From Bryum argenteum (Eukaryota > Streptophyta > Bryopsida > Bryales > Bryaceae), in NCBI GenBank assembly GCA_037043015.1, contig CM073330.1, positions 3,311,263-3,375,262 of the forward strand: a stretch of DNA of 64,000 bases, given 5' to 3'. Below, piece by piece: positions 36,653-48,059 of this stretch. How positions within the stretch are numbered: the stretch's first letter is position 1; the number at the start of each line of letters is the position of its first letter. Made by a program: the position numbers and the translations under genes. The notes beneath the pieces are model-generated. The model made no database searches. It was not told the DNA's origin and saw nothing but the letters and a program-made list of their open reading frames with translations.

Positions 36653-38718
36653 ATGGCTACTCTCGGCCAACTTCGGAAGGAAGATAACGACAAGAAGAGG
36701 AAGAGGAAGGGCGCTCCACAACGGAAAAGATTACACGTGCTTCTAAATCCAAATAAGCTTGCATTCGAGGTTGGGAAGATGAACCCGGATATGTGGACGA
36801 TGGCCACTTGCGAATCGTTCATTGAATGGTGTCACATTGACAAGAAATTCCCTCTCTCTCGTCACTATTTTCATCAAGCGCACGAACAAGGCAAATCTTA
36901 AGTTTTGCGAATGCCCAAACTTCAAGCAACGATGCATTGAGGTTTACCAAGTCCTGTATGGCATGCCATGTGTGGAGCGCAACGAGGTTCCATTGTTTCT
37001 TGCTCGTGGAGTATACGCCGAGGTTGCTCTTGGTAAACGAGTGGATTGGACAACTATCAAAGAGGGAAGCATGTAACACGACCTTCAACGAGTGACATTC
37101 CGACATGCATTCTAAGATTCCCCCGACGCTCCTAATGGTGGCATGGCGGTGATGAGGTCTATTACCAAGGCTATGGAAGAGGCTGCCCATCATAGTGCTA
37201 CATCGGAAGAGGACGATGACTCGGATGGTTCGCGGCCTCGTAAGGCGGTGCGTCAAGTTCGACAACCTCTTCCTCCCGCTAGCGTTGTGATTGATGCGGA
37301 TCATCGTCGTAATTTACCTGGCCGTTTCAAAATAGGTGGCTCTCGCCCTCCAATAGCAAGTAATCATCCACCCGTAGTAGAGCCCCATGGTACTTGCATC
37401 TTACCATTGGAAGAACTTGACTCATCTTCTAATCTCAAAGCTCTTCTGAAGAGTAAAGACGACGTCATAGCAAGATTGGAAGCGGATTTCGAAAAAACAC
37501 GAGCAATGTATGAGGAGAAGGTGAAAGAAGGGGAGCAGCTTTCCGTGGAATATGCACGCATGCGCGAGAAGATGCAAGAACTATCTCACGCACGTAACAT
37601 TTGTGGAGATGTAGAGAAATCTGACATGGCGGATGTTGATAGAGTTGTCTTCAACCTTACAGAGGACTTGGCATTTGGAGAAATGTCACCGCAACGCCCT
37701 ACATTGTGCCGTCCTGTGAAAGCTCAGCCATGTGTTGTTAATATGTCGGGCCTCGAACGAGAAGAAGATGTACGATGTGATTCTCAAGATTCTTTATCTT
37801 TACCGCTGTTCCCCCCTATCCGTAATCCCCCTTTCATGTCGTCTGATGGATACAACTCCTTATTAAAGGAAAAGCTACAACTTCAAGCCCGTTTGGAGCA
37901 GTTGTCTGCCACTTACTACCATTGGAAGGTGGCATGTATACTTTCGGTGGATAGAGGGAGACAAGTTGCAGCGGAGCTAGAGAAGATCGATAAGAATTTT
38001 ACTAGTGGAGCTGGTCGGCGAACGTTTGGTATGACCTCGTGGCCGAGTGTGGATACATTGTTTGATAATCTTCCTATGATGGACATCAAGATGCAAGATG
38101 ACACTTCTACAGAGGTTGTAGATTGGAGCAAGGCCGGGTGGAATTTCAAACACCACATGTCGGCACATGTTAATGTAGAATCAAGACATTATTGTGGCCC
38201 AACCCTCCGCATTTGTATTGGATCACTCTACGTGTCCCATATGCCTAAATCCATTTGGACTGAGGGTGGATGGGCTTTAGGCTCTTGTGTCCATATGTAT
38301 CATCCGCGTGTCTTTTAGTTCATTGTTTGACTCAAAGTCGTTGTGCTATATGCAAAGCGCCTTTTCACGAGCGGTTCTACGAGATGTTCAATCTAAGAAC
38401 TTATATGCCACCTTCTTGGGAACACAATGCGAGACTACGACGAGGTTCGATTCTCAGGGTAAAGACCTTATTTGGAGTTGGCGTAGAGGTGAACATGATC
38501 TCGAGAAGAGTACTCCTAGCTCCCAATTGAATTGGGAGACCGACCCAAACGAGATTCTAAGAGTTGCTCCAATACTTGCGGACACGGTCCAGGAGCATGA
38601 GGGTAATCGGATGTTCTTCTTCCAATGCCTTGGAGGCTATTTTGATGTGAGCTCTAATACATTCAAGTGGGGCCCCATCCAATGGGACATCGATGGAATC
38701 AATATGGGAAGAGAGTAA
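36653..38718 (+). pseudogene. WCHI-family gene copy 1, with RING-like C terminus
   Basis: I do not recognise this family. The start CCATGGCTACTC (36,653) gives MATLGQLRKEDNDKKRKRKG, a basic leader. The conserved domain follows: ESFIEWCHIDKKFPL, then after a frame change near 36,895 KQRCIEVYQVLYGM and NEVPLFLARGVYAEVALGK (to about 37,060). After a short break a second open stretch (37,143-38,318) is acidic, then a long coiled coil (for example KDDVIARLEADFEKTRAMYE at about 37,454). The tail holds a cysteine/histidine pattern, WALGSCVHMYHP then, in the next frame, CAICKAPFHERFYEMF, which looks like a RING-type zinc site (38,270-38,400). Cluster 2 lies just upstream. At least three breaks make it a pseudogene. 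Confidence 0.6.
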
Positions 38719-39181
38719 CCGACGGTGAAGGTCGTGCCTCCATGGAAGATTTGGAAGAGTGTCAATATCTTTGAGTCTACTTGGGGGCCACGATACAGTC
38801 TCAAGCTCTAGACTATTTCTTGGATGTACATAGTCCCCTCACAAGAAGGACTTTGCGGGACTTGAAAGACTCTAGAGTTTTAGATCGATCTTAAATGCGG
38901 ATGGTCCATTCAATCGAACTCGTGCAAAGCGCAAACTTCTTGTTGGAGAATGCTCCAACCCTCAGCCTAGTGAATGATAATTACGATATTGTGAATCCAT
39001 ACACTCGAGCATAGCGTATGGTTTTAGCTATATAGGACTATATTCCATTATAGTATTATCGAGTGGTAGCTTTTTGCGCAACAATGTATCTCATTTCCTA
39101 TTGTACTACTTTTTGCATCGATTAAATCAATGGTATGTATTTGGTTCGCTCCTTTGCTTGTGGTCTATCGATTGTACTTTG

Positions 39182-40836
39182 TCAACTTTTATTGTATCTT
39201 ACATCTTCATAGTCCATATAACCCGCCCAACCCCTTGTACCAATGCACAAACACGTACTTACGCATGATGAAAGGTAAAAACAAACTTCCATATATAAAG
39301 AGTATGCGAAAAAGTACATAGAAGAAATTACGTACACTTTCCCTACACCTAAATAACGTAAATCAAATATCGTTTGGTGAATGTTGGGGTTGTAAGTCCA
39401 TCGCCTCTCGTTAAGAATCTTCAACTTTTTCCTTGCCCTTTGAAAAAGTGATCGTTGCGGTTCCAAATCAACGTCGATTGCGTTTATGTTGATGTCATCT
39501 TTTGCGTTACTTTTACGATGAGCCCACTCTGCCCATGCGTCCTCAAATCGAGCATTCTCCTCAGCTACACGTAGTTGCTTTGCGAGTTTTACATTCCGGT
39601 CTTCTTCACTCCATTTCACCAAACCTCTTTAATTTGTCAACTTCCTCCGAGTCTTGCCATATTTACCCGCTAATGCCAAATCCGAATGCGTAGCATCTCT
39701 TTATCTACCTCTAGAGCAATAGATTCTTCAATATCCGTCAACTTATCCCTCCTCTCATTAGGACCCCTTCCAGGTAATTATGTTTAGTCATCCCGCTCTC
39801 GTAGTCTTCTACGGAAAGGTCGTTTTTGAATTTTTCTTCTCGAAAAACTTCTTCTTAGCCTCTTTTAAGTAGCACAAGCATGGTCTCCATGTCGGCTATG
39901 TGGTCTAGAGCTTTTTCGAAACCTCCCGAAATTCTTCTTGTACATCGTATGGTGTAGAAAGGGCTCTTTCTTTGAGGGCTTCCAATTCCTTTCTATTCTC
40001 AAAGTTACTAAATCCAATTCGATGCATGTGACTCTACCTAAATTGTGCAAAAGGATCAAAGTATCCATGGCTTTGGATAATCTTCCACCCACTTTTCGGA
40101 ATGGATTTACCTCAAAGGATATTGCTTCAATCCAATGCAGTGGAGGACTAGTTGGTTCATCGAGCTCGTATTCGTGTGTGTGTTCATCCTCCAAGGATTC
40201 AGAAGAAGACCCTGCTGTGTAAAATTCCGCGTCGGCCTTAGGACTCATAGGTACCGTTCCAATTCCATCTCCTTCAATAGTCTTTGATGTCTCTCCAACC
40301 TCTATTGGTTCGGTCTTCTCTTGTATAGGCAAACGTGGATGCGTCCACCAATGCACCTCCTTCCCGAGAATCATTTCCGCATATGCCATTTGTGCCAAAA
40401 AGTAGGGAACCTCATATTTAAAAATATGGTTGTTACCGTATATCATATGCCAAGCATAGATGCATCTCGCTTTGAATTCGTAATGATGGCACTCTCGGAG
40501 GTTAGCTTCATTCTTGTGCCGATGAATATTGTGCCAATGTAGAGGAAAGAGCTTGTTGATGTGGCACCACTCCACATATTTCTCAGATATGGCAAAAGAC
40601 CACGGCCCCCTCTCATCCTCCCATCCTCTAAACGCTACTAACTTTGGATTCTTCAAGATAGCTCTGCGCTTCTTCGCAATCCGACCTCGCTCATGGCGCA
40701 CCATGGATGTGCCCGCTACAACGGGTAGTGCCTCCATAAGAAAAATTCGTAGAGAAACGCAAAGTCCCTCTACGAGCAAGCAAGCAGCAACTCTGAAGTC
40801 GATACTAGTCAATGCGCGAAAAGGAGGAACTCGCAA
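39182..40836 (-). pseudogene. WCHI-family gene copy 2
   Basis: A minus-strand copy facing copy 1 tail to tail. The likely start is 40,737 (MEALPVVAGTSMVRHERGR), which gives the basic leader seen in the other copies; an earlier ATG in frame is at 40,836. Conserved domain: YVEWCHINKLFPLHWHNI, HHYEFKARCIYAWHMIYG, YEVPYFLAQMAYAEMILGKE. An acidic spacer (SSSESLEDEHTHEYELDE) and coiled-coil region follow, with frame changes after 39,865. The C-terminal piece, 39,182-39,622, starts MVKWSEEDRNVKLAKQLRVA and is helical. Cluster 3 lies just upstream of the start. It is less decayed than copy 1 in its N-terminal 300 codons. Confidence 0.6.
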
Positions 40837-40890
40837 AGTGTGAAAATGGACTGCCCGTCGCGTTCTTAAGCACCGTGTTCTACAAAATGT

Positions 40891-41090
40891 GCACCGCCGG
40901 TCGCTTGCTGGTCCAGCTATCGCCCTATCTGGACCGCCGATCGCCCCAACGACCGACGTTCGCCCATGAACTGGACCGGCGGTCGCCCTAGCGACCGACG
41001 TTCGCCCAAAGCTGGACCGGCGGTCGCCCTAGCGACCGACGATCGCCCTAGCGACCGACGTTCGCCCATGAGCTGAATCGGCGGTCGCCC
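40891..41090. repeat. GGACCGGCGGTCGCC cluster 3
   Basis: About five full copies plus GCGACCGACGTTCGCCC variants in alternation. Lies about 150 bp upstream of the start of WCHI copy 2. Confidence 0.9.
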
Positions 41091-41099
41091 TATTTCACC

Positions 41100-42390
41100 T
41101 ATTTATGTTGAATGCGAGGGCATCAGGTTTCATAGCAGCTCCTACGAGGATGAGAATCATGAGATGAGGATGAATATTGGATGGGGGAGGAATAAAAGAG
41201 CCCTTTAGTTTATAATGTATTAATTTTAAAAATTAGGAATGTATGCATAGGGTAGGAATTTCGGATCGTGGGTCCCATAATTCCCATTTTATGATCATTC
41301 AATTCCTAAGAAATGGACAAGAGATGTGTAAATGGATAATAATGAATGGGAGGAAGGATGGGGTGAGAGTTTTTCGTTCTCTTTGTAGGCATGAATGGTA
41401 TATATTATTTTGTATGGTGTATATTTTAAGAAGTCATATCGTGCCTAATCAGTTATAATAATTGATAAAATGTGAAATCATTTATAGAGCATCAGCCTCT
41501 TCAATGCATGAAAACACTTTAATGAATCTAACGATTCAATACCTACAATCTAAGCATGTAATCCTAGGTAGTCAATTCCTAGCATCTAAATAAGATACCA
41601 TTTCTGTACAAAACTGCACCTCTTATTTTAACATCACATTCAAGAACAATTTCTAGTTTCTTTTTATATCAGTGGAGCCTTTAATATATTATAAGATCTC
41701 CGTATATAATATCCGACTGATAGATTATCCTTGCAATGAGTTTATGGGCTCATAACATTATGAAATTGGTTAAATTGAGTGGGGGGGAGGAATTTGAAAA
41801 TTTTGGCAAGTCAAATAATAAGGCCTTGAAATACAATTAAGTGAATGGGATTAGTGCATATACCCTAGAAAGCACTAAGAGAAATAGTTGCTTACCAAAT
41901 TAAAAGGTGATATATCATGACATATTATATGTTTGGAGAAAAAATGAGTGACCACTATATGAAGGTAAATATTTGAAGTCAAGAAGACTAATGATTTGCG
42001 GACATTCTTATCAACCCATTACTGAGGGTACTTTTGGAACCAATATTTGATGAGTATTTTATGTTGAGAATTTTGAGAATGTTGAAAATTATAATTTTGT
42101 AAATTGTGATTAAACTTGTATTGATCTAAATCCATATTACACCACGAGAGTATCCAATGAGAATAAAATCATTTTTCATGTATCATGGTCACCGCTCTTG
42201 GCAAAATGCCCATGACCATGAGAATCATTTTCAATTGTGAATGAGATATAGGAAGAAGTGAGTGGGAATGAGAGGGAATGAGGGGGGATGAGGGGGATTG
42301 AAGGGGGGAATGGGGGAGATGCTTGAATCGGTTAATTCAAAATTTGAATATTGCATAAAGAGGATCCAAGAAAAAGAGCGGGAGCTCTCG
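41100..42390. other. AT-rich spacer inside the giant hAT
   Basis: No gene seen. The right part (42,255-42,320) is a G-rich tract of repeated GAATGAGGGGGGATGAGGGG. The stretch may be a separate insertion, but no clear ends or duplication were found. Confidence 0.5.
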
Positions 42391-42588
42391 CGAAGTCGCC
42401 CCTGCAGAGTGCCGGTCGCCCCGAAGCGCTCCGCTGAGGCTGGATCGAAACTCTTCTGAAGCTGCACCGGCGGTCGCCCCGGAGGTCTGCTGCAGCTGGA
42501 CCGGCGGTCGCCCTGGAGCGAGTCTTGCAAGAAACACTGGACCGGCGGTCGCCCTAACGATGTCGCCGGGACACCGCCGGTCGCCCTG
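42391..42588. repeat. GGACCGGCGGTCGCC cluster 4
   Basis: About five copies of ACCGGCGGTCGCCC, including CTGGACCGGCGGTCGCCCT twice, some 200 bp upstream of WCHI copy 3. Confidence 0.9.
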
Positions 42589-42637
42589 CCACAGGAGGTT
42601 AAATACAATCGTAATAGGCCGTAGTCGTCACTTTTCA

Positions 42638-42702
42638 GTCCACGTGCCGTGGAATTGCGCATTGTCTGGTGTCGACTCAAAGTTGCCACTTGCTTGCTCG
42701 AT
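42638..42702 (+). promoter_or_regulatory. G-box promoter block shared by WCHI copies 3 and 4
   Basis: CCACGTG (G-box, 42,640-42,646) followed by TTGCGCATTGTCTGGTGTCG and GTTGCC.C.TGCTTG.TCGA. The same order and spacing are found upstream of copy 4 at 47,119-47,180. The block lies between the repeat cluster and the ATG in both genes. Confidence 0.6.
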
Positions 42703-42786
42703 TGGAGGCCAACGTGGACTGCACCATTTTTGGTGTTTTGTATCTAACATCACATCATAGCGGCATTTCCGTGATCGGAGGTAACA

Positions 42787-44232
42787 ATGACTACAATTGC
42801 GGAACGTAAAATAGTACTTGGGGAGCGACGCAAGAAGAGAGGAAAAACACAGAAGAGGAATCACCGTATTCTCCAAGATGCCACTCAACGCGCTTTTCCG
42901 GGGTGGGAGACCGAAGAGGGTGTGTGGAGTCAGACAACAGTGAAGAATTACATTGCCTGGTGCCACATCAGCAAGTTGTTTCCACACTTTCGACATGAGA
43001 CGCACTTGAAATTAAATGCTGCAAATGTGCACTATTGTAAGCATGACGAATTCGTGCAACGATGTATTGAAGTGTGGAGGTTCCTTTATAAAGGCAAGAA
43101 TGTCACTAAGAACGAGGTTTCGTATCATATTGCTCAAATGGTGTATGCAGAGGTAATATTGGAGAAAGTGGTGGATTGGAGCTCAATGAAAAAATCGCCT
43201 CAATACTTCCTTCCAACCAAGTAAGATATTCCAAGAGCCCCATTGAGAGAAAACCCACGAGAAGGACTTACGGCAGCAAGGCATCGGAAAGATGGGGATG
43301 CTGATGATGTGTATGTTTGGGTAAATCCTAATTCTGATGAAGAAGAGGTTAACGAGAGGGAGCATCATACTCCTCTTGTAGAAGGTTCTATTGGTGGCGT
43401 CGAACACTTTCATGTGGGTGAAACAAGCGTGCAAGATTTGGATGTGATTGATGCACCTGTGAAGCACATCGAGGACCTACGAACAGAAGGAGAAGCGGAT
43501 GGCATTGAATACATGGAGGTTGAAGCAATGTTTGGTGCTTGTACTTTGGGAACACCCGAAGTTATAGTTCGGCCCGTTATGAGCGCCTCTCCTCAAACAA
43601 ATGTTAGCGTAGAGGATGGGACTCTAGAATATCCAATGGAAACGATTGAACAGCCAGAAAGAGAAGGAAATGAAGAAGTAGAGCTGGAGAAGGAAGTTCA
43701 AGTAGTCTTCAAAGCGAAACGCCCGAATGAAAACGATGATTCGTGGATGAAGTTGTTGAACAAGGCTTTTGAGAATTATTCATATTTGTTTCATGCTTTG
43801 TCATACGAATGGGAAAAGTGTGTTGAACTCCAACATGACATAGAGGTAATCAAGGATGCAAAAAAGAAGATCCAAGAGGAGGCGACGAATGTTCTCCCAG
43901 CTCTGGTTGCATCAGATCAGGTCGATTATGAGGAAGAGCTCATAAGAAAGACGAAACATTTCGAGGATGTGCATAGGAGATACAAGCGCGTCGACGAATG
44001 GTTTGTTGTCAATGATTGGGGTCGCGAGAAGGATTTTATGGTTGAAGGAGCCAAGGACCAAGGTCATTTTGAGAAGGAGCTAAAGGAACTCATTTCGGCA
44101 TGCGATGCCTTGAGAGCTGAGATCGAAAGGGTGAACCTAGCATCAATAAGATTGAAGGGGAACAAGGAAAAGTTAGTCCTCAATGGAATAGATGGAACCG
44201 TGGATATTGCGAGAGAGGGTCAAAGTTCATAG
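42787..44232 (+). CDS. WCHI-family protein copy 3, best preserved
   Basis: Start ATG 42,787 (MTTIAERKIVLGERRKKRGK). The conserved domain spans residues about 50-140: TTVKNYIAWCHISKLFPHFR, HYCKHDEFVQRCIEVWRFLY, NEVSYHIAQMVYAEVILEKV. One in-frame TAA (43,222-43,224) follows, then the same frame stays open for another 330 codons to 44,232. That part is acidic (NSDEEEVNEREHH), then a long coiled coil (residues about 300-470; ELKELISACDALRAEIERV). The TAA sits in CCAAGTAAGAT, which could also be a donor site of a short intron. Against copy 4, the link region after the domain also seems shifted by one frame. Function unknown: the basic leader and conserved Trp/Cys/His positions suggest DNA or protein binding, and the coil suggests dimers. 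Confidence 0.65.
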
Positions 44233-44239
44233 CGCAATG

Positions 44240-45060
44240 AAACAACCGAGGAGTTGGTCAAAAAGCTACTTGTGCTCATGAGAAGAGGAGAGGTTCTTAA
44301 ATGCAAGGATCGAAGATCTATGTATTGCAAATAAGACAAAGGAGAAATGTCGGAGCTGGTACCATCTAAAAAAAATCTAAAGTACAATGGAAGAAGATTA
44401 GAGTAAGCGGAATCAAGTTTTAGAAAGACGTTGGTGTGTTGGTTATATCCATTTACTTTATTTTATTTGTGAACTGAAAGTTGGGAGATAAGTGCTAGGC
44501 TGGATGTTATACAATGTATCTTTTTGATTATATGATATGTTTTTACTAGTAAGATACCCGTTGAACGATGTTATGTTTATTATTTATATATGCGCACGGT
44601 GTTATTTTAATCATCTTGTTTATTCTTTTTATTTGTTTATTTTTTATTTGAAATGCATGATTTGGAAATATCTAAAAAAAGGTTCTTAGAATGGTATGTA
44701 GGTTCGTAATTATTTAAGTTGGTAGGTTTGTATGTTGGTAGGTTGGTGGATACTTTGGATAGTGGTCTTTTAGAAAATTATGTCGTGTATACCATTCCAT
44801 ATGTATATATAATGATATTGAATTTTGGAAAGCTTTGATTAGTATTAATCCACGATGAAGTAATGATAAATAATTTGTAAAAATTTGGAATCGTAACTAA
44901 GTTGTAAAAGTTACGTATAAATATATGGTGGGATTTAGTTGCAAGTATTTAGAGTCAATGAATATATTTACAAACCCCCCAAAACCTCGAAAGGCAATGA
45001 TTCGTACATGATTTCAAATATGCAGAAAAAGATTTGTAGCAAATGGGGGGGAAGCAGATA
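44240..45060. other. 3' region of WCHI copy 3
   Basis: No gene seen. AT-rich, with scattered T-rich tracts. Confidence 0.5.
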
Positions 45061-45067
45061 TTCGCGC

Positions 45068-45335
45068 CCATCACGTAGACCGCCGGTCGCCCTGTCACCG
45101 TCGTTTGCTGGATCGGCGGTCGCCCTAGCGACCGAAAATCGCCCTAGCGACCGACGATCGCCCATTGCTTGGACCGGCGGTCGCCCCAGCAGGAGGGTGC
45201 GCGGAGGCTCGCGGACACTATTCTCCTTGGTGCACCCATCACGTAGACCGCCGGTCGCCCTGTCACAGTCGTTCGCTGGATCGGCGGTCGCCCTAGCGAC
45301 CGACGTTCGTCCATCCGCTGTATTGGCGGGCGCGG
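45068..45335. repeat. GGACCGGCGGTCGCC cluster 5, itself duplicated
   Basis: It contains two copies of a 70-bp block, at 45,068 and 45,236, that starts CCATCACGTAGACCGCCGGT and runs on through CGCTGGATCGGCGGTCGCCC. It is the one cluster without a clear gene start beside it. The next 1.4 kb is non-coding, so the gene it served may have been lost. Confidence 0.88.
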
Positions 45336-45339
45336 GATT

Positions 45340-46614
45340 TGGAGGTTTTGAATGAAGTTAACACCAAGTATCCTATAGACCTACACCATGCCAAGGTTGA
45401 ATCAAATTAACACCAAGTATTTCCTTCCATGTAAATCCAAGTTCCATGTGGCTTCTTTCATGATTTAATATATTTAATACGGTTAGAGAAAATAATAAAA
45501 CCACCTCCTCCCCCCTTTAGTATAACTTCCTCTATTACTTAGCATCCTACAAAGTCAAAGTAAATCATAACATGTAGATACGTTTCTCTTACGGGAAATT
45601 TTGTTCTTCCATAATTTTTATAAGGTCTTTTTTAGTCAACACAAGTTTTAAATCGTTATCTCTTTCCACAAATCTATTTTCCGTATATCATTCAATATTC
45701 TACTCATTCAAATGACTTACAAGTAAATGATGACCTATAGGTGACATATCCCCACGATTTTCTAAATAACACCATCATTTCCATAGGGTCATCATTAGGT
45801 AGTGTAAGGGTTTAAATTATCCTCTTACCCCCTTTATCTATTTTTTCTTATTTTTTGAAGTTTTGGTGTTTCTAAGTGCTTGCAACCAAAATCCAACCTA
45901 TAGATCCTTTACTCCAACGATTCTTTTTTATAGCTCCATCATGTTCATAAGGTAGTTATTACATAGTCCAATTCTTTTTAAAATATTTTTTCTCTCCATT
46001 TAACTATTTTTTATCTTTTATTTAAAGCTCTACTTACTTCGAAAATTCTATATTAATTTGGGAAAAATAGTACATGTTGTCCTATAATATTTTTGATGGT
46101 TCCATCATTTTTATATGATCCGTATTACCTACACTAAATAGGTAGATTAGTGTTAGATACACTAATATACATAAATAGGCTATAAGTTTTTACTATTAGT
46201 CAATATTTGTACCCTCTACAAAGGTGAAGATGGGGATCCTTACATAGTATTGGAATCGATACTCTTGGTAAAATTTTTATCCCAAAAGTAAAAACTTGTA
46301 GCATTTTCAAATCTTATAAAAATCTAACACTAATGTACTTATTTAGTGTAGTCCAAATGTTCAAATTACATTCCCCACTTTGTTTTCGTATGCATGTGCG
46401 CACAACGCCTACTTTCACATGACTATTTAATTTTTGGAAATTTGGGAAAAATACTTTCATTCCTGTTGTGCCCCTAAGATTTATATTATATTTTTTACAC
46501 AATATGAATCACCTAGGAAAGTTATCAACACCCCTTCTACTCCCTTTTTACTTATATATCATTTTCATAGGGTCATTATTAGGAAGTCCAAGTATTAAAA
46601 TCACATTATTGCCC

Positions 46615-46666
<52 letters not shown>

Positions 46667-46790
46667 TTTTTTAAAACTTTTTTTGTTTTTAGTTTTGATG
46701 GTTCCAAATACTTGCCACCAAAAGTCATTATATACATTCGTTACTACTTTGAAAATTCTGACACACACGCTGGGAGGAAGGTTAGTACTT
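45340..46790. repeat. AT-rich spacer with internal duplication and (TA)n
   Basis: Two diverged direct copies of about 200 bp lie at about 45,740-45,930 and 46,530-46,750. Both hold a version of TTTCATAGGGTCATTATTAG followed later by ACTTGC.ACCAAAA. A TA run lies at about 46,618-46,664. TTAACACCAAGTAT occurs twice near 45,360 and 45,408. No gene seen. Confidence 0.6.
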
Positions 46791-46800
46791 GCTCACGAGG

Positions 46801-47110
46801 TGGACCGGCGGTCGCCCAGTGACCTCCGGTCGCCCACCAGCTGGATCGGCGGTCGCGCGATCCAGAGGTCGCGCCCCCACGCATACGTCGCCCCCTCCCA
46901 CTTGGAGGTCGCGCCCTCTGACCATTGGTCGCAGACCAGGTGGACCGGCGGTCGCCAATCCACTGGATCGGCGGTCGCCCTGGCGACCGACGTTCGCCCA
47001 TCGGGTGGATCGGCGGTCGCCCTGGCGACCGACGCTCGCCTTTCAGCTGGATCGGCGGTCGCCCTAGAACCAAGGTTACATATACGCGCGCGGACACCGC
47101 CAGTCGCCAT
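46801..47110. repeat. GGACCGGCGGTCGCC cluster 6
   Basis: About six copies of TGGAYCGGCGGTCGCC alternating with GGCGACCGACGYTCGCC, plus GGAGGTCGCGCCC variants. It lies about 240 bp upstream of WCHI copy 4. Confidence 0.9.
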
Positions 47111-47118
47111 TTCTCACC

Positions 47119-47180
47119 TCCACGTGTCGGGCCTTGCGCATTGTCTGGTGTCGACCTCTGGTTGCCGCCTGCTTGTTCGA
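47119..47180 (+). promoter_or_regulatory. G-box promoter block of WCHI copy 4
   Basis: CCACGTG at 47,120-47,126, then TTGCGCATTGTCTGGTGTCG and GTTGCC.CCTGCTTGTTCGA, colinear with 42,638-42,702. Its conservation between two diverged copies suggests a shared core promoter. Confidence 0.6.
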
Positions 47181-47350
47181 GCGCTAGAGCGTGCGGTGAT
47201 TGGCACACACGTGCCACACGTGTGCATTTCACACATACATCTTTGCCCGATTTTCGAGTTTTCTAAATTCTGTGTTAGTCCACGGAATAGATATAACTTT
47301 TTTTTGAGTTAGTTTAAAAACTTTCTTCCTTCGTTAGCATTTCGGTGACC

Positions 47351-48056
47351 ATGACGCCTAGCCAGGAGCGGAAGATAGCGAGAGACAAGGACCGCAAGAG
47401 GAAAGGAAAGATGCAAAGGAGATTTCACAAGATTCTCATAGATCCCACGCTACGAGGCTTTTCCGGGGTGGCGCAAGTAGAGGAACCGTGGACCCTTAAG
47501 ACTTGCAAGTGGTACATTGCTTGGTGCCACATCGGCCATTTGTTTCCACACTATCGTCCACGAGTTTCATCGCCGCTTTGACCGCGCAAATTTGCACTAT
47601 TGCCATCACGATGAATTTGTGCAACGATGCATTGAAGTGTGGAAGTTCCTCTACGCCGGTGTGCATGTGGTGAGCAACGAGGTTTCGTACAACATAGCAC
47701 AAATGGTGTACGAGGAGGTAATTTTGCGAGAGGGACGTGGATTGGAGGACGTTTAAAAATCCCCTCAAACAATTAAGCCAACAGAACCCCACATTCCGCG
47801 AGCTCCTTACCCAGGCCAACCCACGAGAAGGGCTTACAACACCCGGGGGTTACAAAGGAGGAATCCTGATGATGAGGACATAGTCCTGGTCGATTCGGAA
47901 GAAGAAGGGACCGAAAGCCGAGAAGTGGATGAAGGGGAGCCGAACTAAACGATGGAGGAAGGTCAGGCACATTTTGATGAAGGGGGGCCAAGCCAAGTTT
48001 GTACAGAAGGGGGGCCAAGCCAAATTTACAATGAAGGGGGCCCAAGCGAAGAATGA
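47351..48056 (+). pseudogene. WCHI-family gene copy 4, short
   Basis: ATG 47,351 gives MTPSQERKIARDKDRKRKGK. Domain: TCKWYIAWCHIGHLFPHY, frame change near 47,570, then HYCHHDEFVQRCIEVWKFLY and NEVSYNIAQMVYEEVILREG (to about 47,730). After another shift near 47,755 the frame reads PTRRAYNTRGLQRRNPDDED and an acidic tail. A final stretch, 47,953-48,056, has three copies of a GGPSQ-type repeat (DEGGPSQ, TEGGPSQ, NEGGPSE) before TGA. The coiled coil of the other copies is missing, so the 3' half is deleted or replaced. Confidence 0.6.
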
Positions 48057-48059
48057 CTG

